Below are positions 52,578-62,194 of a stretch of DNA of 64,000 nucleotides, piece after piece. The notes under the pieces are model-generated. The model saw nothing but the letters and a program-made list of their open reading frames with translations. It did no database searches and had not been told where the DNA came from. Each line of letters starts with the position of its first letter. Positions within the stretch are counted from its first letter, which is position 1. This DNA is from an uncultured Pseudomonas sp. (GTDB lineage Bacteria; Pseudomonadota; Gammaproteobacteria; Pseudomonadales; Pseudomonadaceae). The translations under genes and the position numbers were made by a program. The stretch is from contig NZ_OX044366.1 in NCBI RefSeq assembly GCF_943846705.1, positions 3,224,001 through 3,288,000 on the forward strand, read 5' to 3'.

Positions 52578-54980
52578 TTGAAGAAATCTAGCCCAACCAC
52601 ACAAATCCCTCTCTGGCGTCAGCAGTTGCCTTATCGACTGAAAGAAGGCGCACTGATTGGCTTGGGCGCACTTTGCCTGTATCTGTGGATGGCGCTGCTG
52701 ACTTACGATGCCGCCGATCCGGGCTGGACCCACACCAGCAATGTTGAGCAGGTACAGAACTCAGCAGGTCGAGCCGGTGCCTGGTTTGCTGACATCCTGT
52801 TTATGGCCCTGGGCTATTTCGCCTACTTATTCCCGCTGCTGCTGGCGATCAAAACCCTGCAGGTGTTCCGCGCCCGCCACCAGCCTTGGCAGTGGAGTGG
52901 CTGGCTGTTCACGTGGCGATTGATTGGCCTGATGTTTCTGGTGTTGTCCGGGGCAGCGCTGGCATTTATCCACTTCAATTCCAGTTCGAGCATGCCAGCT
53001 TCTGCTGGCGGCGCGCTGGGTGAAAGCCTCGGCCAGCTGGCCATTGAAGGGTTGAATGTACAGGGCAGTACGCTGCTGTTGATTGCCCTGTTTCTGTTCG
53101 GTTTGACCGTGTTTGCTGACCTGTCTTGGTTCAAGGTGATGGACCTGACCGGCAAAATCACCCTAGACCTTATCGAGCTCATTCAGAGCCTGGCCAATCG
53201 CTGGTGGAATGCCCGGCTTGAGCGTAAACAGTTGGTCGCGCAGCTGCGCGAGGTTGATGAGCGGGTCGATGAAGTGTCTGCCCCCATAGTGCTGGATCGG
53301 CGCGAGCAGGCCAAAGTCAAAGAACGCCTTATTCAGCGCGAAGAGTCGCTGAACAAGCATATGAGTGAGCGTGCTACTCGCGCGGCTCCAGTGATCGCGC
53401 CGGCAGCTGCGCCGAAAGAAACTGAGCCCAGTAAACGTGTACTCAAGGAAAAACAGGTCAACCTGTTCGAAGACAGTGCTGTGGCCGGCAGTCTGCCGCC
53501 CATTTCGATCCTCGATGTGGCGGAAAAAGTGCAGAAGAAGTACTCGCCTGAGTATCTCGAGGCCATGTCACGCCTGCTGGAAATCAAACTCAAGGAGTTT
53601 GGCGTTGAGGTCATCGTCGAGTCGGTTCATCCAGGCCCAGTGATTACCCGCTTCGAAATCCAGCCTGCTGCGGGGATCAAGGTCAGCCGTATTTCCGGCT
53701 TGGCCAAAGACTTGGCGCGCTCGATGGCGATCATCAGCGTGCGGGTTGTGGAAGTCATTCCTGGCAAAACCACCGTTGGTATTGAAATTCCCAACGAAGA
53801 CCGGCAGATCGTGCGCTTCTCTGAAGTGCTGTCGTCGCCTGAGTACGATGAAGCCAAGTCGCCGGTTACCCTGGCCCTCGGCCATGACATCGGCGGCAAG
53901 CCGGTGATCACCGATCTGGCCAAGATGCCTCACCTGTTGGTGGCCGGCACCACCGGCTCGGGTAAGTCGGTCGGGGTCAACGCGATGATTCTGTCAATTC
54001 TGTTCAAGTCCACGCCAGAAGAGGCGCGCTTGATCATGATCGACCCGAAGATGCTTGAGCTGTCGATCTACGAAGGCATTCCACACCTGCTCTGCCCCGT
54101 GGTCACCGACATGAAAGAGGCTGCCAACGCGTTGCGCTGGTCGGTCGCTGAGATGGAGCGCCGTTACAAGCTGATGTCGAAAATGGGCGTGCGCAACCTG
54201 GCCGGCTTTAACCGCAAGGTCAAGGACGCCATTGATGCCGGTGAGCCGCTGTCTGACCCGCTGTATAAGCGCGAAAGCATGCACGACGAAGCACCGTTGC
54301 TGAAGCCGCTGCCAACCATCGTGGTGGTGGTCGATGAATTCGCCGACATGATGATGATTGTCGGTAAGAAGGTCGAAGAACTGATTGCCCGTATTGCGCA
54401 AAAAGCTCGTGCGGCAGGCATTCACCTGATTCTCGCTACCCAGCGGCCTTCCGTGGATGTGATCACCGGCCTGATCAAGGCCAACATTCCGACGCGGATG
54501 GCGTTTCAGGTATCGAGCAAGATCGACTCGCGCACCATCCTTGATCAAGGCGGTGCCGAACAGCTGCTCGGCCACGGTGACATGCTGTATATGCCGCCCG
54601 GCACCAGCTTGCCGATCCGTGTGCATGGCGCTTTTGTTTCCGATGAAGAGGTCCACCGGGTCGTAGAAGCCTGGAAGCAACGCGGCACGCCAGACTATAT
54701 CGATGACATCCTCAACGGTGCTGAAGAGGCCGGCAGCGGCTTTGATGGCGGCAGTGGCGAGGGCGGCGAGGGCAGCGAGACGGATGCGCTTTACGATGAG
54801 GCGGTCAATTTCGTCCTTGAGAGTCGCCGCGCTTCAATCTCTGCGGTGCAGCGCAAACTGAAAATCGGCTACAACCGTGCTGCCCGGATGATCGAAGCCA
54901 TGGAAATGGCCGGCGTCGTCACCTCAATGAACACAAATGGCTCTCGTGAGGTCATAGCACCAAGCCCTGTTCGCGATTAA
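52578..54980 (+). CDS. ftsK: DNA translocase FtsK
   Basis: A septal DNA translocase that resolves chromosome dimers with XerCD at dif. Four N-terminal transmembrane helices lie at about 20-190, with a shortened linker (about 200-340). The ATPase motor has Walker A GTTGSGKS at 457-464 and Walker B VVVVDEFADMMM. A C-terminal gamma winged helix (about 735-800) reads KOPS. The start is uncertain: TTG 52578 gives KKSSPTTQIP (chosen from the Pseudomonas pattern I recall), while TTG 52557 would add seven residues. Length is ~800, the short Pseudomonas form. It is divergent from trxB. Confidence 0.96.
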   Translation: MKKSSPTTQIPLWRQQLPYRLKEGALIGLGALCLYLWMALLTYDAADPGWTHTSNVEQVQNSAGRAGAWFADILFMALGYFAYLFPLLLAIKTLQVFRARHQPWQWSGWLFTWRLIGLMFLVLSGAALAFIHFNSSSSMPASAGGALGESLGQLAIEGLNVQGSTLLLIALFLFGLTVFADLSWFKVMDLTGKITLDLIELIQSLANRWWNARLERKQLVAQLREVDERVDEVSAPIVLDRREQAKVKERLIQREESLNKHMSERATRAAPVIAPAAAPKETEPSKRVLKEKQVNLFEDSAVAGSLPPISILDVAEKVQKKYSPEYLEAMSRLLEIKLKEFGVEVIVESVHPGPVITRFEIQPAAGIKVSRISGLAKDLARSMAIISVRVVEVIPGKTTVGIEIPNEDRQIVRFSEVLSSPEYDEAKSPVTLALGHDIGGKPVITDLAKMPHLLVAGTTGSGKSVGVNAMILSILFKSTPEEARLIMIDPKMLELSIYEGIPHLLCPVVTDMKEAANALRWSVAEMERRYKLMSKMGVRNLAGFNRKVKDAIDAGEPLSDPLYKRESMHDEAPLLKPLPTIVVVVDEFADMMMIVGKKVEELIARIAQKARAAGIHLILATQRPSVDVITGLIKANIPTRMAFQVSSKIDSRTILDQGGAEQLLGHGDMLYMPPGTSLPIRVHGAFVSDEEVHRVVEAWKQRGTPDYIDDILNGAEEAGSGFDGGSGEGGEGSETDALYDEAVNFVLESRRASISAVQRKLKIGYNRAARMIEAMEMAGVVTSMNTNGSREVIAPSPVRD

Positions 54981-55009
54981 TGCATCGCCCTGAATTGATA
55001 AGGAATCCC

Positions 55010-55636
55010 ATGCGCCTGATTCGCATGCTGTTGCTGACCGTACTGAGTATTACCAGCGTTGCTGCCGTGGCTGACGATGAGGTCGCCGTGCAGCGTTTGA
55101 CCGAACTGCTCAACCAGGCGCAGACCATTACTGCACGCTTTTCCCAGCTGACACTGGATGGCAGTGGCACTCAGCTGCAGGAAACCGCCGGCCAGCTCGT
55201 GCTCAAGCGCCCAGGGCTGTTCCGTTGGCACACTGATGCACCGATGGAGCAGCTGCTGGTCTCCAATGGTGAAAAAGTCTGGTTGTATGACCCGGATTTG
55301 CTGCAAGTCACCATCCAGACCCTCGATCAGCGCTTGACCCATACCCCGGCGCTGCTGCTGTCCGGTGATGTCTCGAAGATTCGTGAGAACTTCGATATCA
55401 GCCACAAAGAAGGCGGCAATGTGGTCGATTTCATCCTCAAACCGAAATCCAAAGACACCCTGTTCGACAGCCTGCGCCTGTCGTTTCGCAACAGCGTGCT
55501 CAACGACATGCAGCTGATTGATAGCATTGGTCAGCGCACCAACATTCTTTTCCTCAGCGTGAAAATGAATGAGCCGCAAGACGACGCGCAATTTATCTTC
55601 GAGATCCCGGCCGGCGTGGACGTGATTCAAGAGTAG
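55010..55636 (+). CDS. lolA: Outer-membrane lipoprotein carrier LolA
   Basis: A 208-residue periplasmic chaperone that carries lipoproteins from LolCDE to LolB. The signal peptide is about 1-21 (ends VAADD). The LolA fold includes the TARFSQLTLDGSGTQLQE and VSNGEKVWLYDPDLLQV blocks. The ATG at 55010, after AAGGAATCCC, is preferred over an upstream in-frame start. It lies 29 bp after ftsK and 34 bp before rarA, a conserved operon. Confidence 0.95.
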   Translation: MRLIRMLLLTVLSITSVAAVADDEVAVQRLTELLNQAQTITARFSQLTLDGSGTQLQETAGQLVLKRPGLFRWHTDAPMEQLLVSNGEKVWLYDPDLLQVTIQTLDQRLTHTPALLLSGDVSKIRENFDISHKEGGNVVDFILKPKSKDTLFDSLRLSFRNSVLNDMQLIDSIGQRTNILFLSVKMNEPQDDAQFIFEIPAGVDVIQE

Positions 55637-55670
55637 AAAGTTTAAGAGCAAGAGGCGTTAACCCCCGATC

Positions 55671-56996
55671 ATGGATCTGTTTCGCAAGGCTCCCGTCGCC
55701 CAACCCCTGGCTGCCCGTTTGCGTGCGGCCAGCCTGGATGAGTACGTCGGCCAGGAGCATTTGCTCGCCCGCGGCAAACCCCTGCGTGAAGCGCTGGAGC
55801 AGGGCGCACTGCATTCGATGATCTTCTGGGGGCCGCCTGGCGTGGGTAAAACCACCCTGGCGCGGCTATTGGCCCAAGTTTCCGACGCGCATTTCGAAAC
55901 GATTTCCGCCGTGCTGTCCGGGGTTAAGGAAATTCGCCAGGCCGTGGAGGTGGCGCAGCAGCATGCGGCGCAATATGGCCGGCAGACCATCCTGTTTGTC
56001 GATGAAGTCCATCGCTTCAACAAGTCGCAGCAGGATGCTTTCCTGCCCTACGTGGAAGACGGCACGCTGATTTTTATCGGCGCTACCACGGAAAACCCCT
56101 CGTTTGAGCTGAACAACGCCCTGCTTTCACGCGCTCGCGTGTATGTGCTGAAAAGCCTCGATGAAAGCGCGCTGCGCAAGCTGGTTGAGCGCGCCTTGAG
56201 CGACCCTAAAGGCCTGGGCGAGCGCCAGCTAAGTCTGCCCGAGGAGAGCTTTAAAATCCTCCAGGCGGCTGCCGATGGTGATGGTCGGCGTCTGCTGAAT
56301 TTTCTGGAGAACTCAGCGGATTTGGCCGAAGACGGCAGTGAAATCGGCAGCGAGTTATTGCTCGATCTGCTCGGTGATACCCGTCGGCGCTTCGACAAGG
56401 GCGGCGAAGCCTTTTATGACCAGATATCGGCGCTGCACAAGTCCGTGCGCGGTTCCAGCCCCGACGGCGCGCTGTACTGGTTCGCGCGCATGCTCGATGG
56501 CGGTTGTGACCCACTGTATATCGCCCGGCGCGTGGTGCGTATGGCCAGTGAAGATATCGGCAACGCCGACCCGCGCGCCTTAACCCTGTGCCTGAACGCC
56601 TGGGATGTTCAAGAGCGCCTGGGCAGCCCTGAGGGTGAGTTGGCCGTGGCTCAGGCAATTACCTACCTGGCCTGCGCGCCGAAGAGCAACGCGGTGTACA
56701 ACGCCTTTAATGCCGCCATGCGTGACGCCGCCGAGCATGGCTCGCAAGAAGTTCCGCTGCACCTGCGTAATGCGCCAACCAAACTGATGAAACAACTGGG
56801 CTACGGCGACGAATACCGCTATGCCCACGATGAGCCCGATGCCTATGCAGCGGGGGAGGATTACTTTCCCGAAGCCTTCGAGCCCCGTAACTACTATCAA
56901 CCGGTACCCCGTGGTCTGGAACTGAAAATCCGCGACAAACTGCAGCATTTGCAGAACCAGGACCGCAACAGCCCCCGACAGCGGAGGAAACCATGA
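55671..56996 (+). CDS. rarA: Replication-associated recombination protein RarA (MgsA)
   Basis: A 441-residue clamp-loader-like AAA+ ATPase that acts at stalled forks. Walker A GPPGVGKT is at 54-61, Walker B ILFVDEVHRF about 104-113 and sensor-1 IGATTENPSF at about 130. The C-terminal tetramerisation domain is complete. Its stop overlaps crcB by ATGA. It belongs to the ftsK-lolA-rarA-crcB-serS-cysG run. Confidence 0.96.
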   Translation: MDLFRKAPVAQPLAARLRAASLDEYVGQEHLLARGKPLREALEQGALHSMIFWGPPGVGKTTLARLLAQVSDAHFETISAVLSGVKEIRQAVEVAQQHAAQYGRQTILFVDEVHRFNKSQQDAFLPYVEDGTLIFIGATTENPSFELNNALLSRARVYVLKSLDESALRKLVERALSDPKGLGERQLSLPEESFKILQAAADGDGRRLLNFLENSADLAEDGSEIGSELLLDLLGDTRRRFDKGGEAFYDQISALHKSVRGSSPDGALYWFARMLDGGCDPLYIARRVVRMASEDIGNADPRALTLCLNAWDVQERLGSPEGELAVAQAITYLACAPKSNAVYNAFNAAMRDAAEHGSQEVPLHLRNAPTKLMKQLGYGDEYRYAHDEPDAYAAGEDYFPEAFEPRNYYQPVPRGLELKIRDKLQHLQNQDRNSPRQRRKP

Positions 56997-57373
56997 TTCG
57001 TGTGGCGTTGGCTGTGGCGCTAGGTGGCGCGGCGGGTTCCGTTCTCCGCTTTCTAACCGCCAGCTGGGTCGCGGCGCATTGGCCGCGGCACTTTTACCTG
57101 GGCACCTTTACCGTCAATGTTATTGGTTGCCTGCTGATCGGCCTGCTCTCGGGGTTATTGCTGTTGCGCAGCGATCTACCACTGGAGTTACGCAGCGGTT
57201 TGATTATCGGCGTGCTCGGTGGTTTCACCACCTTTTCGTCATTCAGCCTAGAGGTGCTCAAGCTGTTTGAGGGCGGTCGCCACAATGAAGCCTTTGCCTA
57301 CCTGTTATGCAGTGTCCTTGGTGGTGTCGCCGCAGTTTGGGCCGGATTTGGCCTGGCCCGCCTCTACCAGTAG
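56993..57373 (+). CDS. crcB: Fluoride efflux channel CrcB/Fluc
   Basis: A 126-residue membrane channel that exports fluoride as a dimer. It has four hydrophobic helices, with the polar-track segment GGFTTFSSFSLEVL and the pore Asn in FTVNVIGCLL. It overlaps rarA by ATGA, so no separate promoter or fluoride riboswitch is seen upstream. It lies 114 bp before serS. Regulation by fluoride is not evident from the sequence. Confidence 0.93.
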   Translation: MIRVALAVALGGAAGSVLRFLTASWVAAHWPRHFYLGTFTVNVIGCLLIGLLSGLLLLRSDLPLELRSGLIIGVLGGFTTFSSFSLEVLKLFEGGRHNEAFAYLLCSVLGGVAAVWAGFGLARLYQ

Positions 57374-57487
57374 CCAGGCCCGCTAACGCGCGGTGTGGCA
57401 CGCAACCCTGTTAAAGCCTTAAACTGCGCGGCATTGCGCGCCATGGCCACGGCCATGCAAACCCTTGTGATGTATTGAGACCAGAAC

Positions 57488-58768
57488 ATGCTTGATTCCA
57501 AACTCGTTCGTACCCAGCTCCATGAAGTGGCCGAGCGCCTGGCTGCTCGTGGTTTTGTCCTCGATGTGGCGCGCTTCGAAGCGCTCGAAGCGCAGCGTAA
57601 GACCGTGCAAACCCGCACTGAGCAGCTGCAGGCTGAGCGCAACAGTCGCTCCAAGTCGATTGGCCAAGCCAAGCAACGCGGCGAAGACATTGCGCCGTTG
57701 TTGGCGGAAGTGGACCAGATGGGCAGCGATCTGGAGCAGGGCAAGCGCGAGCTCGACACGATTCAGAGTGAACTGGACAGCCTGTTGCTGAACATTCCAA
57801 ACCTGCCACATGAGTCGGTGCCGGTCGGTGCCGATGAAGAGGGTAACGTTGAGGTCTCGCGCTGGGGCACGCCGCGCAGCTTCGATTTCCCGGTTCAGGA
57901 TCACGTCGCCTTGGGCGAGCAACACGGCTGGTTGGATTTTGAAACCGCCGCCAAGCTCTCCGGTGCGCGCTTTGCCTTGCTACGTGGGCCAATTGCCCGC
58001 ATGCACCGTGCCCTGGCGCAATTTATGATCAACCTGCACACCAGCGAGCATGGCTATGAAGAAGCCTATACGCCGTATCTGGTGCAGGCTCCGGCACTGC
58101 AAGGCACGGGACAGCTGCCGAAGTTCGAAGAAGACCTGTTTAAGATCAGCCGTGAAGGCGAGGCGGATCTGTACCTGATCCCAACTGCGGAAGTGTCGCT
58201 GACCAATATCGTCGCCGGCGAGATTCTCGACCCCAAGCAGCTGCCGCTGAAGCTCGTGGCCCACACACCTTGTTTTCGCAGTGAGGCCGGCGCATCCGGC
58301 CGTGATACCCGTGGGATGATCCGCCAGCATCAGTTCGACAAGGTCGAGATGGTGCAGATCGTCGAGCCGAGCCAGTCTTTCGATGCGTTGGAAAGCCTGA
58401 CTGCCAACGCCGAGCGCGTGTTGCAGTTGCTTGAACTGCCTTACCGTAAATTGGCGCTGTGCACCGGCGACATGGGCTTCAGCGCGGTGAAAACCTACGA
58501 CCTGGAAGTCTGGGTGCCAAGCCAGGACAAATACCGCGAGATTTCTTCCTGCTCCAACTGTGGTGACTTCCAGGCGCGGCGCATGCAGGCGCGCTATCGC
58601 AACCCGGAAACCGGCAAGCCAGAACTGCTACACACCCTCAATGGTTCAGGCCTGGCAGTGGGTCGCACCCTGGTGGCGGTGTTGGAAAACTATCAGCAGG
58701 CCGACGGCAGCATCCGCGTGCCGGACGTATTGAAGCCCTATATGGGCGGCATCGAAGTTATCGGCTAA
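57488..58768 (+). CDS. serS: Seryl-tRNA synthetase
   Basis: A 426-residue class II aminoacyl-tRNA synthetase. The N-terminal two-helix coiled-coil arm (about 28-105) contacts the tRNA-Ser long variable arm. The catalytic core has motif 2 (CFRSEAGASGRDTRGMIRQH) and motif 3 (SGLAVGRTLVAVLEN). A tRNA-Ser(UGA) gene is encoded 5 kb further on. The ATG is preceded by TGAGACCAGAAC. It is followed by cysG. Confidence 0.98.
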   Translation: MLDSKLVRTQLHEVAERLAARGFVLDVARFEALEAQRKTVQTRTEQLQAERNSRSKSIGQAKQRGEDIAPLLAEVDQMGSDLEQGKRELDTIQSELDSLLLNIPNLPHESVPVGADEEGNVEVSRWGTPRSFDFPVQDHVALGEQHGWLDFETAAKLSGARFALLRGPIARMHRALAQFMINLHTSEHGYEEAYTPYLVQAPALQGTGQLPKFEEDLFKISREGEADLYLIPTAEVSLTNIVAGEILDPKQLPLKLVAHTPCFRSEAGASGRDTRGMIRQHQFDKVEMVQIVEPSQSFDALESLTANAERVLQLLELPYRKLALCTGDMGFSAVKTYDLEVWVPSQDKYREISSCSNCGDFQARRMQARYRNPETGKPELLHTLNGSGLAVGRTLVAVLENYQQADGSIRVPDVLKPYMGGIEVIG

Positions 58769-58840
58769 GCCGGCTTCAGTTGCACGTAACGGGGTGGCCA
58801 ATGCCGCCCCGTTTTGTTTACCCGATCGAGAGCGAGCGTG

Positions 58841-60235
58841 ATGGATTTTCTGCCCCTGTTCCACAAATTACAGGATCGCCTGGTACTGGTGGTCGGCGGC
58901 GGCGAAGTCGCGCTGCGCAAGGCGCGCTTGCTCAGCGATGCCGGTGCCAAACTGCGGGTGGTAGCGCCCGATATTCGTGAAGAGTTGCGTGAAATGGCCG
59001 TGGCCAGCCATGGCGAAGTGTTACTGCGCGACTATCAGTCGATTGACCTGCAAGGGGTGGCGTTGATCATCGCGGCCACCGATGATGAGCCGCTGAACGC
59101 TGATATATCCCAGCAGGCCCAGGCCCTGGGTATTCCCGTTAACGTGGTGGACGCTCCGAAGCTCTGCAGTGTGATTTTTCCGGCCATCGTTGACCGTTCG
59201 CCCTTGATCGTGGCGATCACCAGTGGTGGCGATGCCCCAGTTCTAGCGCGTTTGATCCGCGCCAAGATTGAGACGTGGATTCCTGCCACTTATGGTCAGC
59301 TGGCCGGTTTGGCCAAGCGTTTCCGCGCCCAGGTCAAAGGGTTGTTCCCTGATGTACAGCAACGCCGCGTGTTCTGGGAGGATGTGTTCCAGGGCCAGGT
59401 AGCCGAGAGTGTGTTTGCCGGCAAAATGCAGGAAGGGCAACGCTTGTTGGAAGAGAAGATTGCCGGGATTGCGCCGCGCACATTGGGCGAGGTGTACCTG
59501 GTGGGGGCGGGCCCGGGTGATCCGGACCTGCTGACCTTCCGTGCCTTACGACTGATGCAGCAAGCCGACGTGGTGCTTTACGACCGCCTGGTCGCTCCGG
59601 CGATTCTCGAACTGTGTCGCCGTGATGCCGAGCGCATCTATGTCGGTAAACAGCGCGCCGAGCATGCCGTGCCCCAGGAGCAAATCAACCAACGCCTAGT
59701 CACCTTGGCTAAAGAAGGTAAGCGGGTGCTGCGCTTGAAGGGCGGTGATCCGTTTATTTTCGGGCGCGGCGGTGAAGAAATCGAAGAGCTGGCCGCTCAC
59801 GGTATTCCGTTTCAGGTGGTGCCGGGTATCACGGCGGCTTCGGGCTGCGCTGCCTATGCCGGGATTCCGCTGACCCACCGTGATCACGCGCAGTCAGTGC
59901 GCTTTGTGACGGGTCATCTGAAAGACGGTAGCAGTAATTTGCCTTGGGCCGAGCTCACCGCATCCAGCCAGACCTTGGTGTTCTATATGGGCCTGGTCGG
60001 GCTGCCGACGATTTGCCAGCAACTGATCGCGCACGGCCGCGCCGCAACAACGCCTGCGGCGCTGATCCAGCAGGGTACGACACAGAACCAGCGGGTATTT
60101 ACCGGCACCTTGGCCAACCTGGCTGAACTGGTAGCGGAGCATGAAGTGCATGCGCCGACTCTGGTGATAGTCGGCGAAGTGGTGCAGCTACGCGAGAAAC
60201 TGGCCTGGTTTGAAGACGCTCAAAGCAGGTGCTGA
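58841..60235 (+). CDS. cysG: Sirohaem synthase CysG
   Basis: A trifunctional enzyme making sirohaem for nitrite and sulfite reductases. The N-terminal half (about 1-210) is the precorrin-2 dehydrogenase/ferrochelatase with the NAD motif VVGGGEVALRKARLL at about 16-30. The C-terminal half is the SAM-dependent uroporphyrinogen III methyltransferase, with VYLVGAGPGDPDLLTFRALR at about 217-236. Length (464) is usual. The ATG at 58841 (MDFLPLF) is preferred over an upstream start. It converges on trpD2, with a 16-bp 3' overlap. Confidence 0.97.
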   Translation: MDFLPLFHKLQDRLVLVVGGGEVALRKARLLSDAGAKLRVVAPDIREELREMAVASHGEVLLRDYQSIDLQGVALIIAATDDEPLNADISQQAQALGIPVNVVDAPKLCSVIFPAIVDRSPLIVAITSGGDAPVLARLIRAKIETWIPATYGQLAGLAKRFRAQVKGLFPDVQQRRVFWEDVFQGQVAESVFAGKMQEGQRLLEEKIAGIAPRTLGEVYLVGAGPGDPDLLTFRALRLMQQADVVLYDRLVAPAILELCRRDAERIYVGKQRAEHAVPQEQINQRLVTLAKEGKRVLRLKGGDPFIFGRGGEEIEELAAHGIPFQVVPGITAASGCAAYAGIPLTHRDHAQSVRFVTGHLKDGSSNLPWAELTASSQTLVFYMGLVGLPTICQQLIAHGRAATTPAALIQQGTTQNQRVFTGTLANLAELVAEHEVHAPTLVIVGEVVQLREKLAWFEDAQSRC

Positions 60236-61206
60236 TCTCGCGCTGCCCACAGCTGTTCGGCACGCCTGAATGCCGCTTCGCGCGGCTCACCCTGTGCGCG
60301 TAAAGCCAGGGCCATGGTGCTGATGACCGTCAGCAGGCCGTAATCATCGGTTACTTCGCCGCGCCAGAATGCGCCCAGGTGAGCCGGCTCCAGCGACCCT
60401 GGCTTGACGTGGCGCTGCGCCGACATGGCGGGCCATTCTTCATCCCAGATCTCACCATTGGCCGTGCCGTATAGGTGGCTGGCGGCGTCCGGGTTTATCT
60501 CGATTTCACCGCCTTCACCTTTAATTACTATGGCCGTATCGCCCAGTAACTGGCTGGCCTGGCGATGCACCGCCTGATACCCCGGGTGGAAGATGCTCTG
60601 TAGGCCGCAGCGTGCACCCAGCGGGTTGAGGATGCGCGCCAGGGAGTGAATCGGTGAGCGCAGGCCGAGGGTATTGCGCAGGTCAATCATCCGCTGCAGC
60701 TGTGGCATCCAGTCGCCTAGAGGAATAAACGCCAGCTGCTGCTGATTCAGCGCCTGCTCGACGCTGCTCCAATTGCGACACAGCGGGATGCGTAAGGTTT
60801 CGAGCAGTTGTTCGCTGTACAGGCGGCCGCTGGTGTGTGGGCCGCCGCCATGCAACAGAATGCGTATACCGCTGCCTGCCAGGGCTTTAGCGGCCAGCAA
60901 AAACCAAGGCAAATGACGTTTCTTGCCGGCGTAGCTCGGCCAATCGAGGTCGACCTGGATTGCCGGCGCTTGTAGGCGCGCACGCACGGCTTCGGCAAAG
61001 CCGGCCATTTCCTCGGCGCTCTCTTCCTTGTGCCGCAGCAGCATCAGAAAGGCACCCAGCTGGCTTTCTTCAGCCTGGCCATCGAGCAGCATCCCCATGG
61101 CTTCACGGGCTTCCTCGCGGGTCAGGTTGCGTGCGCCGCGTTTGCCTTTACCGAGGATGCGTACGAATTGGGCGAAGGGGTGTTCTGGCGGGGTCACGAG
61201 GTTCAT
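60220..61206 (-). CDS. ybiB: TrpD2/YbiB-like glycosyltransferase family 3 protein
   Basis: A 328-residue protein of the anthranilate phosphoribosyltransferase fold, without convincing TrpD substrate residues. The segment HGGGPHTSGRLYSEQLLETL replaces the usual anthranilate site, as in TrpD2/YbiB, which bind nucleic acids and lack PRPP transferase activity. The ATG at 61206 overlaps the tusE stop by ATGA. It is the last gene of the tusDCBE-ybiB series, and its 3' end overlaps cysG by 16 bp. Confidence 0.85.
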   Translation of the reverse strand: MNLVTPPEHPFAQFVRILGKGKRGARNLTREEAREAMGMLLDGQAEESQLGAFLMLLRHKEESAEEMAGFAEAVRARLQAPAIQVDLDWPSYAGKKRHLPWFLLAAKALAGSGIRILLHGGGPHTSGRLYSEQLLETLRIPLCRNWSSVEQALNQQQLAFIPLGDWMPQLQRMIDLRNTLGLRSPIHSLARILNPLGARCGLQSIFHPGYQAVHRQASQLLGDTAIVIKGEGGEIEINPDAASHLYGTANGEIWDEEWPAMSAQRHVKPGSLEPAHLGAFWRGEVTDDYGLLTVISTMALALRAQGEPREAAFRRAEQLWAARDQHLL

Positions 61207-61538
61207 AGGCAATTGGTCGGTTTGGGCAGGCCCGCCAGCTTGGCGGCGAGTTTGGCAGGAGCGCCATTGAACAGGCGGTTAAGGTTGAGGCTATTGCCTT
61301 TCTCGGGGCCGAGTTTGCTGGCAATAAATTTCACCAGTGGGCGATTGGCGGGTGATAGCTGGAACTCGGCGTAAAAACTGCGCACCAGCCGCAAGATTTC
61401 CCAGTGTTCGGCGCTCAGCGTAATGCCCTCGCGCTGTGCCAGCGCCTCAGCTGTGGTTTCGGACCAATCGGCCAGTTCGATCAGGTAGCCGTCTTTGTCC
61501 AGCGCTAGGCTGCGGCCCTCAATAGTCAATGAGCTCAT
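61203..61538 (-). CDS. tusE: TusE/DsrC sulfur carrier
   Basis: A 111-residue DsrC-family protein that accepts sulfur from TusBCD and hands it to MnmA. Near the C-terminus the reactive Cys is penultimate (PKPTNCL). The conserved SAEHWEILRLVRSFY and LVKFIASKLG segments are clear. It overlaps tusB by 4 bp and ybiB by 4 bp. It is one member of the relay whose terminal enzyme MnmA is at 41 kb. Confidence 0.95.
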   Translation of the reverse strand: MSSLTIEGRSLALDKDGYLIELADWSETTAEALAQREGITLSAEHWEILRLVRSFYAEFQLSPANRPLVKFIASKLGPEKGNSLNLNRLFNGAPAKLAAKLAGLPKPTNCL

Positions 61539-61834
61539 AGCCAGGTGTTGACCTTGTCGTACTGGCAGCTGAGTGCCACGAAGCCTGGATAGTCAACCAG
61601 GCTAAGGCGTGCAGGCCGATCAATGGCGCGGGCTTGCACGTCTTCATCCAGGGCATACAGGGTAATGGCCTCAGGCATCAGTTCAAGCGCTTGGCGCTGC
61701 GCGCTGCCCGCTTGTAGGGCGTATACCGCGTCACCACATAGCAGCAGTGCATCCTGGCTGCCGAGCAGGCGCAGGCAGCTGCTCAGTCGGTTATCAGTGA
61801 AAGGAGAGTGCGAGAGTACATGCAAGGTAGCCAT
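61535..61834 (-). CDS. tusB: TusB/DsrH sulfur relay subunit
   Basis: A 99-residue DsrH-like subunit of the TusBCD hexamer. The fold marker MATLHVLSHSPFTDNRLSSC opens it, and LLLCGDAVYALQAG follows. It lacks a reactive Cys of the TusD type, as expected. It overlaps tusC by one base and tusE by four. Confidence 0.9.
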   Translation of the reverse strand: MATLHVLSHSPFTDNRLSSCLRLLGSQDALLLCGDAVYALQAGSAQRQALELMPEAITLYALDEDVQARAIDRPARLSLVDYPGFVALSCQYDKVNTWL

Positions 61835-62193
61835 CAGAGCGTAATCACCTGGTCGTAACGGTCAATCAAGGTGCTTAGTTCGGCATCGTTAAGGGGAGCG
61901 ACGGCAAGATTGCTGGATGGTGCTTGTAAGCCGCGCTCGGCTAAGCAGCGCTGCGAAACATACAGCGCTTCCACGCCAAACATCGGCAACGCCTGCAAGT
62001 TGGCGCTGAGGTCTTTTTGCTGCAAACGGGCAGATTGTTGCGCGCCGCTCAGTTGGAACACCCCATCATCGAGAAACAGCATGCCAATGGGCAGGTCGAA
62101 GGCACCGCCGGCCAACGCTATATCCAGTGCTTCGCGAGCGGAGGGGCCAGACCAGGGCGCCTGACGGCTGATGATCAACAGTGACTTACTCAT
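61834..62193 (-). CDS. tusC: TusC/DsrF sulfur relay subunit
   Basis: A 119-residue DsrF-like subunit with the family pattern REALDIALAGGAFDLPIGML. It lies between tusD (1-bp gap) and tusB (1-bp overlap), which identifies it as TusC. It has no enzymatic role by itself. Confidence 0.92.
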   Translation of the reverse strand: MSKSLLIISRQAPWSGPSAREALDIALAGGAFDLPIGMLFLDDGVFQLSGAQQSARLQQKDLSANLQALPMFGVEALYVSQRCLAERGLQAPSSNLAVAPLNDAELSTLIDRYDQVITL

Positions 62194-62194
62194 C

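Noticed and set aside
56993..57487. Fluoride riboswitch for crcB
   Set aside because: crcB overlaps rarA, leaving no leader, and no such fold is evident.
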